Assembly (NCBI GenBank): GCA_937899305.1
Contig: CALDJV010000287.1
Location: forward strand, 1-8,636
Reading direction: 5' to 3'
From: an uncultured Cytophagaceae bacterium
GTDB lineage: Bacteria > Bacteroidota > Bacteroidia > Cytophagales > Microscillaceae
Length of the DNA: 8,636 nucleotides
Shown: positions 1-6,224 of the stretch, in pieces
How positions within the stretch are numbered: position 1 is the first letter of the stretch
Layout of the letters: every line of letters begins with the position of its first letter
The notes under the pieces: generated by a model
What the model saw: only the letters and a program-made list of their open reading frames with translations
What the model was told of the DNA's origin: nothing
The model's database searches: none
Program-made: the position numbers and the translations under genes

Positions 1-41
1 CATCAAGCAAGACTGTTAATTAAACTAAAACAACAGACAAC

Positions 42-317
42 GTGCGGAAAGTCGGCTATAAAATCCATCCTCAATACTGGGGACGAGGCATTGCCACTGA
101 GGCAGTGAAAGAGATGCTTAGGTTTGGCTTTGAAGATTTAGGGTTACACCGAATAGAAGCAGGGTGCGCAGTAGAAAATCTTCGTTCAGCCAAGGTGCTC
201 GAAAAAGTAGGAATGACTTCCGAGGGGCGTAAACGCAAATCACTGCCTTTGAAAACTGGATGGTCTGATACCCTAGAGTATGCCATTCTCGAAGATGAGT
301 TTGAGGATGAAGAATGA
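42..317 (+). CDS. GNAT-family N-acetyltransferase, C-terminal part (5' end missing or frameshifted)
   Basis: This is the C-terminal two thirds of a RimJ/RimL-type GNAT acetyltransferase, a family that moves an acetyl group from acetyl-CoA to an amine. Visible family features are the strand GYKIHPQYWGRGIATEA, which includes the acetyl-CoA pyrophosphate loop (GRGIAT), then the helix ending FGFEDLGLHRIEAGC, then the ENLRSAKVLEKVGM helix and the strand before an acidic C-terminus (EDEFEDEE). About 60-70 N-terminal residues usual for the family are absent. The GTG at 42 is only the first possible start after an in-frame TAA at 21-23, and it falls inside the conserved fold, so it is not a convincing true start. 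Frame 1 upstream reads LLIKLKQQ, which resembles the strand expected just before, so a frameshift around 24-40 is plausible. The substrate is unknown. Confidence 0.7.
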   Translation: MRKVGYKIHPQYWGRGIATEAVKEMLRFGFEDLGLHRIEAGCAVENLRSAKVLEKVGMTSEGRKRKSLPLKTGWSDTLEYAILEDEFEDEE

Positions 318-781
318 AAACAAAGTAATTGGTCCCTAAAAATCGCCTCTCCTTAATAGATGCTGGTCGCTTTTTAGTAAGACCAAAGAAACCACCATTA
401 ACAACCCACTGATGGGGTGAACATCAGTAATCAGTTGGAAACTTACGTTGAAAGTTAATAATCAATAGGCTTAAAAATTATCCTATGATATTGCAAATGA
501 ATAGAATTATTACATTTCCAGAAACAATCATTAAACGGAATGGTTTCTAAATAATATGGGAGTATTTATTCCATTGTAACCTCATTTACTTGATCTAATT
601 TTTTCATTTTCATTTAGTTAGCTAAACAAATTGATTATATAATCCGTACACATGCAATATTCTAATAAAAAATAATCATCAAAATTTAGAGATGTAATTT
701 TTTATTCAACAATCAATTTATACGATATCATTTATTGTTTTTAGCTTCTGGAATTATGATTATAACAATATGATATTGGTG

Positions 782-800
782 GATCGACTTCCGCTCGATC
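782..800. promoter_or_regulatory. Inverted repeat GATCGA-N7-TCGATC, possible operator or leader hairpin
   Basis: There is a perfect 6-bp inverted repeat with a 7-nt spacer (CTTCCGC), followed directly by TTTT at 801-804. It lies about 55 bases before the start codon at 855 and just upstream of a TAnnTTTG-like box at 824-831. Position suggests an operator next to the promoter. The U-run also allows a weak terminator for upstream transcription. Which one applies cannot be told from sequence. Confidence 0.35.
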
Positions 801-831
801 TTTTCACAACAATGCTTTGATACTATTTTTG
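801..831 (+). promoter_or_regulatory. Possible Bacteroidota primary promoter for the SpoIIAA-like gene
   Basis: TATTTTTG at 824-831 matches the Bacteroidota -7 consensus TAnnTTTG. A TTTT at 801-804 stands 19 nt upstream where TTTG is expected, so the -33 element is only a partial match. Transcription would begin near 837, leaving a leader of under 20 nt before the ATG at 855. No Shine-Dalgarno sequence is visible, which is common in this phylum. Confidence 0.4.
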
Positions 832-854
832 TTCAACCTTATCCACCACATAAA

Positions 855-1274
855 ATGAAAGTTCATAGTGATAAATGGTCTACCCGATCTATCAATACCA
901 CTCCACCTTTGATGTATGTAGTAGCTTACCCATCTACCATTCGCCTCAATGATGAAGATTTTCTGGCTGGCACCCAAAGCTTTCTCAATGACTTACGCAA
1001 ATATAGTCCTCGTTATCTTCTGTTGAATCTTCGAGGGTTTCAATACACCATTGTACCAGAAGTACAGGATTGGCTCGTCGAGCACTTTTTCCCATTTGCC
1101 AAGTCGCTCGAAATAGAAAAAGTAGCCATCGTAACGAGTTTAGATGCGGTCAGTCATTTGTCAGTAGAACAAACTGTGGATGAAGATGAGGCGACCAAGA
1201 ATATTACTCAGTATTTTGAAGGAGAAAAAGCAGCCCGCCGCTGGTTGTTGGAAACCCAACAAGTAAGGGCATAA
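855..1274 (+). CDS. SpoIIAA/STAS-like hypothetical protein
   Basis: This is a 139-residue soluble protein with no signal peptide or membrane segment. Its layout is N-terminal strands (MYVVAYPSTIRL), a helix (DEDFLAGTQSFLNDLRKY), a hydrophobic strand (YLLLNLRGFQYTI), a helix, a second core strand (VEKVAIVTS-like, about residues 87-95), and a C-terminal segment YFEGEKAARRWLLE. This alternating beta-alpha order, and especially the final 'aromatic-aromatic, acidic, AA-x-x-WL' helix, resembles the SpoIIAA-like/STAS proteins common in Bacteroidota, whose role is mostly unknown. That assignment is by pattern, not by a conserved catalytic motif, so it is tentative. Here it is a single-gene transcript, with its own putative promoter and a strong terminator 13 bases after the stop. 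A phosphorylatable serine typical of anti-anti-sigma factors is not evident, so a partner-switch role is not claimed. Confidence 0.75.
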   Translation: MKVHSDKWSTRSINTTPPLMYVVAYPSTIRLNDEDFLAGTQSFLNDLRKYSPRYLLLNLRGFQYTIVPEVQDWLVEHFFPFAKSLEIEKVAIVTSLDAVSHLSVEQTVDEDEATKNITQYFEGEKAARRWLLETQQVRA

Positions 1275-1287
1275 GTTATATCAGCCC

Positions 1288-1320
1288 AAAAGCCCTTTAC
1301 TCAAGCAGTAAGGGCTTTTT
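1288..1320. terminator. Strong hairpin terminator between converging genes
   Basis: AAAAGCCC followed by TTTACT (1288-1301) pairs with AGTAAGGGCTTTT across a CAAGC loop, with one bulged T, and ends in T5 at 1316-1320. It closes the gene at 855-1274. On the minus strand the same hairpin is followed by TTTT and lies 40 bases past the stop of the DUF4097 gene, so it may work in both directions. Confidence 0.85.
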
Positions 1321-1359
1321 GTAAGTGGGTATGCACTTCACTTCTGTACATTCTTCCGA

Positions 1360-2169
1360 TCAGTTTCCCTGACGTATGTATACACTACCGTTATGGTTTT
1401 TGAATGTCAAGATAGGTCCTCCTCCATTGATTTTGGCCATCACCCACTTATCTACAATGATTCGCCTCCGATTTCCCTTTTTTTCTTCAATTACTGGTTT
1501 CTCATCTATCTCCATATCAAAATCACTGTAAATCTGCCCTTGGTCAGATCGTATTTTCAAGTTAGCTTTAGTCCGCTTGGGAAGTGTCACGTCAATTTTA
1601 CCATTAAATCCCCGAAAAGACATCGGAGTATTGGCCTTGACTTTGGCAAATTGTAACACAATACGACCATTGACCGTATTGGCCAGCACCGATCCCGAAA
1701 TATTTTTGCCATAAATACTCCCATTTACGTTACTGGCTTCTATTTCTCCCTCTATATTCTCTATCTCTAGGGTACCACTATTGACAGTACTTATTTTGAC
1801 ATCAAATTTACGAGGTACTTTTACGATGTATTTAGTGCGTTTACGACTACTGGTCGAAATTCTCACATAGTTGTTTTCCTCAGTAATTGTCATTCTTAAA
1901 GAAGTATTGGGGATCCTTCGCATGCCACCTCCGCTCCCACTGTAGGATTTTTGACCATCATCTGACGATACCTTGACGGTTTTGCCATTATAGCCGATGA
2001 TTTTAATAGAGCCATAGGTTATTCCCATTTTTAACTTTCCCGGTTTACCTGGTTGAGACAAAGGCACATCAATGACTTTTTGGGCGTTTACTCCCCAGCT
2101 TACTAACAACAATAGCAAGCAGGTATAGGACAGAGATTTAATGCATGTTTTCGCGTTTCTTGGTTTCAT
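1360..2169 (-). CDS. Secreted DUF4097-family protein (second of the pair)
   Basis: This 269-residue exported protein has a signal peptide at residues 1-29 (basic start, LLLLLVSWG core, cleavage NA|QK). The mature part is built from short beta strands rich in xxNGxI turns: NVNGSI at 147-152, TVNGRI at 165-170, GFNGKI at 187-192 and NHNGSVYI at 258-265. The pattern matches the DUF4097 beta-strand-repeat family, called putative adhesins, which likely fold as a right-handed beta solenoid. Biochemical function is not established for the family. A glycine/serine stretch (77-82) and a basic run (residues 230-237) are notable. The ATG at 2167-2169 follows directly after the signal for export and has no Shine-Dalgarno sequence. 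The gene lies 35 bases after its paralogue at 2205-3077 and has no promoter of its own visible, so the two form an operon. Confidence 0.85.
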   Translation of the reverse strand: MKPRNAKTCIKSLSYTCLLLLLVSWGVNAQKVIDVPLSQPGKPGKLKMGITYGSIKIIGYNGKTVKVSSDDGQKSYSGSGGGMRRIPNTSLRMTITEENNYVRISTSSRKRTKYIVKVPRKFDVKISTVNSGTLEIENIEGEIEASNVNGSIYGKNISGSVLANTVNGRIVLQFAKVKANTPMSFRGFNGKIDVTLPKRTKANLKIRSDQGQIYSDFDMEIDEKPVIEEKKGNRRRIIVDKWVMAKINGGGPILTFKNHNGSVYIRQGN

Positions 2170-2204
2170 TTGCTTAAAAAATAATGAGTTGAGTGAATAT
2201 TGTT

Positions 2205-3077
2205 TTATTTGTTACGGTTTACATAAATGTTTCCATTCAAGGTTTCAAACTTAAGCCGTTTTCCTCCTTTTTTAACCCTCACTGAGGTAAATTCGCCTAC
2301 TTTGTAAATTTTTATTTTCCCTTCCGAAGCCATGTTACTGATGATTTTGGTAGGGAGTTGTTTTACATCATAATCAGTATAAAAATCTCCATTGAACGAC
2401 TTGAAGTAAAGATCTGCGGATAAATCACGGGGGTAATTTACCTGAATATTTCCATTTAAGGCATAATATGAGGAATTCTGAGTCGGCGCTTTGATGTAGC
2501 TGGCCTTAAGTTGACCATTGATGATACGCGCTTTGGTAGTTCCAGCTATGTTTTCAAGGTAGGCCGACCCGTTCACATTCGTCACTTGCAAGTTGGCTTT
2601 GGTATTGGTTACCCGAATATCGCCCCGGTTGATGGTACGTATAATCAAGTGGGTATTTTCTGGGACCTCTACCTCTAAATCAAACTTAAAATGATAGTCT
2701 CTTTCCTTGTTCCAGTCATCCCATTGATACCCAAAGCCTCGTTGCTTATTGCGGTTACGGCCATAGGTTAGATGAGGCGCTTTGACATGCGCAACCAAGG
2801 TATCGTTTTCACGAAAAAAAACCAGGTCTACTTCGCTTTTACCTTTATTTACCTTGCTTTGGGTATGCCCAGTAATCGTTTTGGTGGCCTTGAAGCCAAT
2901 ATTGCTTCGGTTACTTCCCTTGACCACTACTGCCCCATTGATGTTATCAATCAAGAATACCTGCACCTTTGGCATTGTCTTCTGAATGGTTTCGGTAGAT
3001 TTTTGGGCCCTTACTGTCACTCCTCCCAATACCATCAACCAAACAATCAGACCACGTTTTACAATTTTATTCATCAT
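2205..3077 (-). CDS. Secreted DUF4097-family protein (first of the pair)
   Basis: This 290-residue exported paralogue of the downstream gene has a signal peptide at residues 1-24 with cleavage RA|QK. Strand-turn repeats are visible as NINGAV (45-50), NVNGSA (167-172), IINGQL (185-190), ALNGNI (206-211), SFNGDF (227-232) and TLNGNIYV (279-286). This fits the DUF4097 beta-solenoid family. It differs from its partner by an insert around residues 104-128 rich in Arg, Gly, Trp and Tyr (GRNRNKQRGFGYQWDDW), probably a surface loop. Two ATG codons stand in tandem at 3077 and 3074. The first is used here, and the second would change only one residue. It is the leading gene of its operon and sits 40 nt downstream of a promoter-like motif shared with the sigma factor, which suggests that it is an output of that regulator. 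Confidence 0.85.
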   Translation of the reverse strand: MMNKIVKRGLIVWLMVLGGVTVRAQKSTETIQKTMPKVQVFLIDNINGAVVVKGSNRSNIGFKATKTITGHTQSKVNKGKSEVDLVFFRENDTLVAHVKAPHLTYGRNRNKQRGFGYQWDDWNKERDYHFKFDLEVEVPENTHLIIRTINRGDIRVTNTKANLQVTNVNGSAYLENIAGTTKARIINGQLKASYIKAPTQNSSYYALNGNIQVNYPRDLSADLYFKSFNGDFYTDYDVKQLPTKIISNMASEGKIKIYKVGEFTSVRVKKGGKRLKFETLNGNIYVNRNK

Positions 3078-3117
3078 TATATGGTTTTTAATTACTGCGA
3101 TTACTTTGCAAAGTCAT

Positions 3118-3152
3118 CAAGGGAAACCGTGGTAATTGGAAATGGTTACACA
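3118..3152 (-). promoter_or_regulatory. Putative ECF-sigma promoter of the DUF4097 operon
   Basis: On the minus strand the order is TGTGTAACCAT (3152-3142), an 8-nt spacer, then ACCACGGTTTCCCTTG (3133-3118). The first block is identical to, and the second matches at 14 of 16 positions, the motif before the sigma factor at 6259-6293, with equal spacer length. GTAAC resembles ECF -35 elements, and CGGTT 16 nt later sits where a -10 is expected. The start codon is 40 nt downstream. Confidence 0.7.
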
Positions 3153-3167
3153 TTGGTCCAAAAAGCC

Positions 3168-3186
3168 CTTTTAAGGCATAAAAAAA
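3168..3186 (-). repeat. Terminator-tail motif, copy A
   Basis: The plus-strand sequence CTTTTAAGGCATAAAAAAA matches copy B (4725-4743) at 17 of 19 positions. In transcription direction it is the U-tract of the upstream hairpin followed by ATGCCTTAAAAG. With the next bases it can fold as a small second hairpin (CCT-TAAA-AGG) followed by TTTTT. Confidence 0.55.
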
Positions 3187-3212
3187 GTCCGTAAAATATT
3201 TTCACGGACTTT
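3180..3212 (-). terminator. Rho-independent terminator of the metallopeptidase gene
   Basis: AAAGTCCGT (3184-3192) pairs perfectly with ACGGACTTT (3204-3212). The interior is A/T rich (AAAATATTTT), and transcription on the minus strand runs into U7 (3186-3180). It begins 45 bases after the stop of the metallopeptidase gene and separates it from the DUF4097 operon. Confidence 0.85.
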
Positions 3213-3257
3213 CTGAAGGTACATTATACTTTATAAACTATTTCAATATTTTTAGCC

Positions 3258-4571
3258 TCATTTGGCACCCGTTTTAAACCTAATCTTATAGTTTTTAGGT
3301 AATGGAAACCCTTCCTTTGAAAGAAACTTTCGATTAGATATCACAAACTCATACTCCTTATTGGGCTTGAGATCAAGCTGAATCACTAATGATTTTTGAT
3401 CTTTGGTAAACACTGGTTTTCCTACTCCGGGGTAGGCTCCTTTGCTTTTCTTGGAATAGTAAATGGAATAGACGTCAGTCATCATCTCTTGAGAAAACGT
3501 GATGATCATTTTTTTATGGCTCACCCTCACTTGCTTATCGTTGTTATTGAAAGGAGCAATACCTGCTAAAACAGGTTGCTTTTCTTTATACTCCTTCATC
3601 AATGCTGCTTTATCAATGGGTTGTTGATAGTACTTTGATTTTGCCAAAAAACCCTCTATGGCCTTAGAATTTCCAAACTTTAACTCTATGATGTCTCGAA
3701 TAGCTGCTTTTTTATCTTTAGCTTGCTTGTAATAAGATTTGCAAATCGTATAACCCATAAAATAGCCTAAATCGGCCATTTCTCGTGCATTAGAACCATT
3801 AGATAGCCAATGATGAAATGCTTTGCCAAACATTTCCTTTTTAAATTGTTTTTTTAGCCTCGCTTCGTGCTTTCGCCCATATACAATATGGCTACTTTGT
3901 AGTGGCTTACCTATCACTAACTCTGCAATGAAATCACAAGCTCCTTCTTTGAGTGCTCCAGCCAATAAATTTTTGGGTCTGCCTCCTCGTTGTTGGGTAT
4001 GCACATATTCATGAATATTTATGGTTACAATATTTTCAAGTGATTGATTTTTGAAAACACCTTTTAGCCAATTACTTTTAAACTCCGAAACATCCGTGTC
4101 CTTGGTTCCGGTAGCAATTTCACAACCAATGAGTATTCGGCTATTAGAGATGGTTCCACCCGACCTTAAACAACCTACCGTAAAATATATTTTCGCTTTT
4201 GTTAATGGTGGGTATAATGCTTTAAATCTTACCAGACTTTTTTCAATCTCAGCAACTTTGCTTTTTACTATCAAGGTATTAGGACGAATGGACTTCCAAA
4301 ACTTAGGCAAACGATTGATAAGTTTAACCCAGCGTTTGTCAGTATAATTTTTAACTCTCATAAAAGCTCTCAGGCCAGGCGTTCCTTTATCAATGTAGTA
4401 CTTATTGATAAACTCTAGTTGCTTTTGCTTGTCCTTGGTGGTTTGGATACTATCAAAGGCTACCCAAAAATTGTCTATATCTTGGGTAAAAACTTTTTGC
4501 TTCTGCCCAATGGCAACCTCAAAACTCGCAGCCATGAAGCAAAGGAGAACAATTATGGAGTACTTTTTCAT
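3258..4571 (-). CDS. Secreted zinc metallopeptidase-like protein with C-terminal Ig-like domain
   Basis: The start is placed at the ATG at 4571 (437 residues). An in-frame TTG two codons upstream (4577) is a less likely start. Residues 1-22 form a signal peptide (IIVLLCFMAAS core, cleavage IG|QK), so the protein acts outside the cytoplasm. The catalytic signature is HEYVH at about 187-191, the HEXXH zinc motif with two His ligands and a catalytic Glu. It is followed about 20 residues later by EGACDFIAEL, where Glu209 is the natural third ligand. This is the arrangement of gluzincins such as the DUF2268 predicted Zn proteases. About residues 335-435 look like an Ig-like Big_5-type domain (APFNNNDKQVRVS, then IITFSQEM, then LDLKPNKEYEFVIS, ending in KIRFKT). 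The substrate is unknown. The gene is bounded by terminators on both sides and its promoter is not clear, so it seems to be its own transcript. Confidence 0.75.
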   Translation of the reverse strand: MKKYSIIVLLCFMAASFEVAIGQKQKVFTQDIDNFWVAFDSIQTTKDKQKQLEFINKYYIDKGTPGLRAFMRVKNYTDKRWVKLINRLPKFWKSIRPNTLIVKSKVAEIEKSLVRFKALYPPLTKAKIYFTVGCLRSGGTISNSRILIGCEIATGTKDTDVSEFKSNWLKGVFKNQSLENIVTINIHEYVHTQQRGGRPKNLLAGALKEGACDFIAELVIGKPLQSSHIVYGRKHEARLKKQFKKEMFGKAFHHWLSNGSNAREMADLGYFMGYTICKSYYKQAKDKKAAIRDIIELKFGNSKAIEGFLAKSKYYQQPIDKAALMKEYKEKQPVLAGIAPFNNNDKQVRVSHKKMIITFSQEMMTDVYSIYYSKKSKGAYPGVGKPVFTKDQKSLVIQLDLKPNKEYEFVISNRKFLSKEGFPLPKNYKIRFKTGAK

Positions 4572-4724
4572 TTTCAAAAAGGTTATATGAACTATTTTTA
4601 CATTAAATATAACAAAAAACAGCCTAACATTCCCCCCTCGCTAACTGTACTTTATAAAGAAATACCGCAATCAAAAGCATTCCTGAATGAACGGGTAAAA
4701 TTCAATGATATACACCCACAAGGT

Positions 4725-4743
4725 CTTTTGAGACATAAAAAAA
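4725..4743 (-). repeat. Terminator-tail motif, copy B
   Basis: The plus-strand sequence CTTTTGAGACATAAAAAAA differs from copy A (3168-3186) at two positions. In transcription direction it reads U7, then ATGTCTCAAAAG. GTCT and AGAC can pair around CAAA, giving a 4-bp hairpin just after the main terminator. Confidence 0.55.
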
Positions 4744-4765
4744 CCTGTAGTAAAATACTACAGGT
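4737..4765 (-). terminator. Rho-independent terminator of the sigma/anti-sigma operon
   Basis: There is a perfect 10-bp stem, ACCTGTAGTA (4743-4752) with TACTACAGGT (4756-4765), and a 3-nt loop. On the minus strand it is followed by U7 (4743-4737). It lies 46 bases after the stop of the HEAT-repeat gene and ends the two-gene operon before the metallopeptidase. Confidence 0.88.
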
Positions 4766-4811
4766 CAAATAAATTTTAACAGTCATCATGACTTTCTGCT
4801 TTAAAGCATTC

Positions 4812-5660
4812 CTATAACAACACCTGGATCCCTTGCTTTACCCTTCCTTTTACCGCTTCGTTCAGGTCTTGTTTTTTAAGCAAATCTTGGAGGGCTTTTA
4901 CCGACCGCTTCTCTTGGAGGTCTATCATGATATCTACCAGGGCTATTTGTACCAGTGGAGAATCTTGTTGGGCAATGGCTTTGATGAGTCCTGTACGCAC
5001 TTTAGGGTGTTTGGTAAATTGCGACAATGCTTCTACCGTGGTCAAGCGTACATTCACGTTCGAATCCGTATTGAGGGTAGTCAGCAGTGCATCAATGATT
5101 CGGCTGTCTACATCAGACAAATTGCTGGTAAGATTGACCGCTCGCAATCGCTCACTAGCCGATTTTTCCTTGATCAAGGTCAGCATCACCTCTTTGTTGG
5201 CGGCTTCTAAGCGAGCCAACTGCTTTTTAACGTCCGCCCATTGTTCGTCGTTTTTCTTAGTAATTACTACATTTTTATTGTCTTTGGAGCCAGTACCTTG
5301 TAGCAAGTACATACCCAGTCCTCCAATCAATATACCAATCAATCCATAGGATAAGTTGTAGGCCAATCGCTTGTAATTGAGCGATGCCCACCAATTTTTC
5401 AACCTGTTACTCCATTTCAGGGAAGTTTTTTCGGCTTGTTTGTGCTCCTCAAGCATAGCGTAAAAGTTGACCGAAATTTGCTCGCTGGGCTCAGGTATTG
5501 GTACTTGGCCCAATTGGTCATTGAGTATCTTCAACTCAAAGAGCTCCGATTTTCCTTCCTCCTTTTGCTCCAGATACGCCTTGAGTTCCGCTTCGTGCTC
5601 TGGGGTGATGTCACCGTTGAGGTATTCGGTCATCAATATTTGATAGCGTTCTTCGTTCAT
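4812..5660 (-). CDS. Membrane HEAT-repeat protein, probable anti-sigma factor
   Basis: The start is placed at the ATG at 5660 (282 residues), not at the longer frame beginning at 5750. The extra 30 residues are basic, overlap the sigma gene and look non-coding. The ATG overlaps the sigma stop as ATGA, the usual sign of translational coupling. Residues 1-75 (EERYQILMTEYLNGDITPEHE) are acidic and helical and resemble the N-terminal domain of Bacteroidota anti-sigma factors, which binds the sigma factor in the cytoplasm. There is one membrane segment at about 101-120. Beyond it lies a probable coiled coil (about 138-165), then about three HEAT-like helical repeats (168-265: SERLRAVNLTSNL, VNVRLTTVEALSQF, PLVQIALVDIMIDLQEKRSVKALQDLL). 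These face the periplasm if the topology is N-in. There are no cysteines, so the zinc HXXXCXXC motif of classic ZAS anti-sigma factors is absent. The anti-sigma role comes from context and architecture. Confidence 0.82.
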   Translation of the reverse strand: MNEERYQILMTEYLNGDITPEHEAELKAYLEQKEEGKSELFELKILNDQLGQVPIPEPSEQISVNFYAMLEEHKQAEKTSLKWSNRLKNWWASLNYKRLAYNLSYGLIGILIGGLGMYLLQGTGSKDNKNVVITKKNDEQWADVKKQLARLEAANKEVMLTLIKEKSASERLRAVNLTSNLSDVDSRIIDALLTTLNTDSNVNVRLTTVEALSQFTKHPKVRTGLIKAIAQQDSPLVQIALVDIMIDLQEKRSVKALQDLLKKQDLNEAVKGRVKQGIQVLL

Positions 5661-6220
5661 AGTGCTTGATTGTTTTCCAGTTTTTTGTAAATCTTTTTGA
5701 GGTCGGTCAAGGCGCGGTGGATGCGTACTTTTACTGCGCCTTCGCTGCAATTCATCAATTGGCTTATTTCCTTGTATTTCAAACCCTGATAACGACTCAA
5801 AACCAATATTTCTCTTTTTTCGGCGGGTAACTTGGCCATGGCGGCATTGAGTAGCTGGATTTCTTCTTGTTGGTTTATCTGTGACTCGGTACCGCCTTCA
5901 TCTGGCAAACGATTTTCCCATTCGCTGAGGTCGTCTTTGTACCCCATCCGATTTTGCTTTTTGTGATGGTCTACGTTTACATTGCGCGCCAAGTGGTACA
6001 TCCAGGTAGTAAACTTTCCCTCTCCAGTAAAAGTGTGTTTGTACTTGAGCATGCGCAAAAATACATTTTGCACCAAATCCTCACTGGTTTTGGCGTTGTG
6101 AGTCATTCGGTAAAAAAAACCAAACAGAGATTTATTATAACGCTCGAAAAGTAAACCCAACTTGTCTACGTCTCCGTCCTTTACCTTCAGCATCAATCCA
6201 TTATCTGAAATTGCATCCAA
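5657..6220 (-). CDS. ECF-type RNA polymerase sigma factor (sigma-70 family)
   Basis: This 187-residue protein directs RNA polymerase to a special set of promoters. Region 2 spans about residues 22-90 (LFERYNKSLFGFFYRMT, SEDLVQNVFLRML, KFTTWMYHLARNVNVDHHKK), binding core polymerase and the -10 element. Region 4 spans about 122-178, with the helix-turn-helix YKEISQLMNCSEGAVKVRIHRAL reading the -35. Regions 1 and 3 are missing, and length is normal for an ECF sigma. The start is TTG at 6220, supported by an AGGAGG five bases upstream. The nearest in-frame ATG (residue 10) would cut the N-terminus and lacks such a site. It overlaps the downstream membrane protein by 4 bases (ATGA). Its upstream region carries the same motif as the DUF4097 operon, which suggests autoregulation. 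Confidence 0.93.
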   Translation of the reverse strand: MDAISDNGLMLKVKDGDVDKLGLLFERYNKSLFGFFYRMTHNAKTSEDLVQNVFLRMLKYKHTFTGEGKFTTWMYHLARNVNVDHHKKQNRMGYKDDLSEWENRLPDEGGTESQINQQEEIQLLNAAMAKLPAEKREILVLSRYQGLKYKEISQLMNCSEGAVKVRIHRALTDLKKIYKKLENNQAL

Positions 6221-6224
6221 TTGT

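Larger units (their letters stand above)
318..854. other. AT-rich intergenic stretch without a recognisable gene
   Basis: I see no open frame with coding character on either strand. The stretch holds several small inverted repeats. TTGGTC (329-334) faces GACCAA (381-386), with CTAAAAA (336-342) facing TTTTTAG (371-377) inside it, giving an imperfect long hairpin just past the acetyltransferase stop. ACTGATG (408-414) faces CATCAGT (422-428) across a 7-nt loop, with an extra ATCAGT at 430-435. AACAAT (708-713) faces ATTGTT (734-739). None has a clean U-tract, so none is called a terminator. The stretch may be decayed DNA, or may hold an unannotated RNA. Confidence 0.5.

Noticed and set aside
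571..590. GTAACC within CCATTGTAACCTCATT, resembling the ECF -35 block on the plus strand
   Set aside because: The second block and the 8-nt spacing are absent, and the nearest start codon is over 260 bases away.
2772..3194. 140-codon plus-strand frame antisense to the first DUF4097 gene
   Set aside because: It is a shadow of the DUF4097 frame and runs through its promoter and part of the metallopeptidase terminator.
4572..4577. TTG start for the metallopeptidase
   Set aside because: An ATG two codons downstream gives a normal signal peptide, and there is no Shine-Dalgarno sequence favouring the TTG.
4572..4740. A copy of the ECF motif before the metallopeptidase
   Set aside because: Neither block is found at the expected distance. 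The only resemblance is ATATAACC close to the start codon, without the second block.
5661..5750. Longer N-terminus (30 residues) for the HEAT-repeat protein
   Set aside because: It is basic and low in hydrophobic pattern, overlaps the sigma gene's conserved region 4, and the ATGA overlap gives a far better start at 5660.
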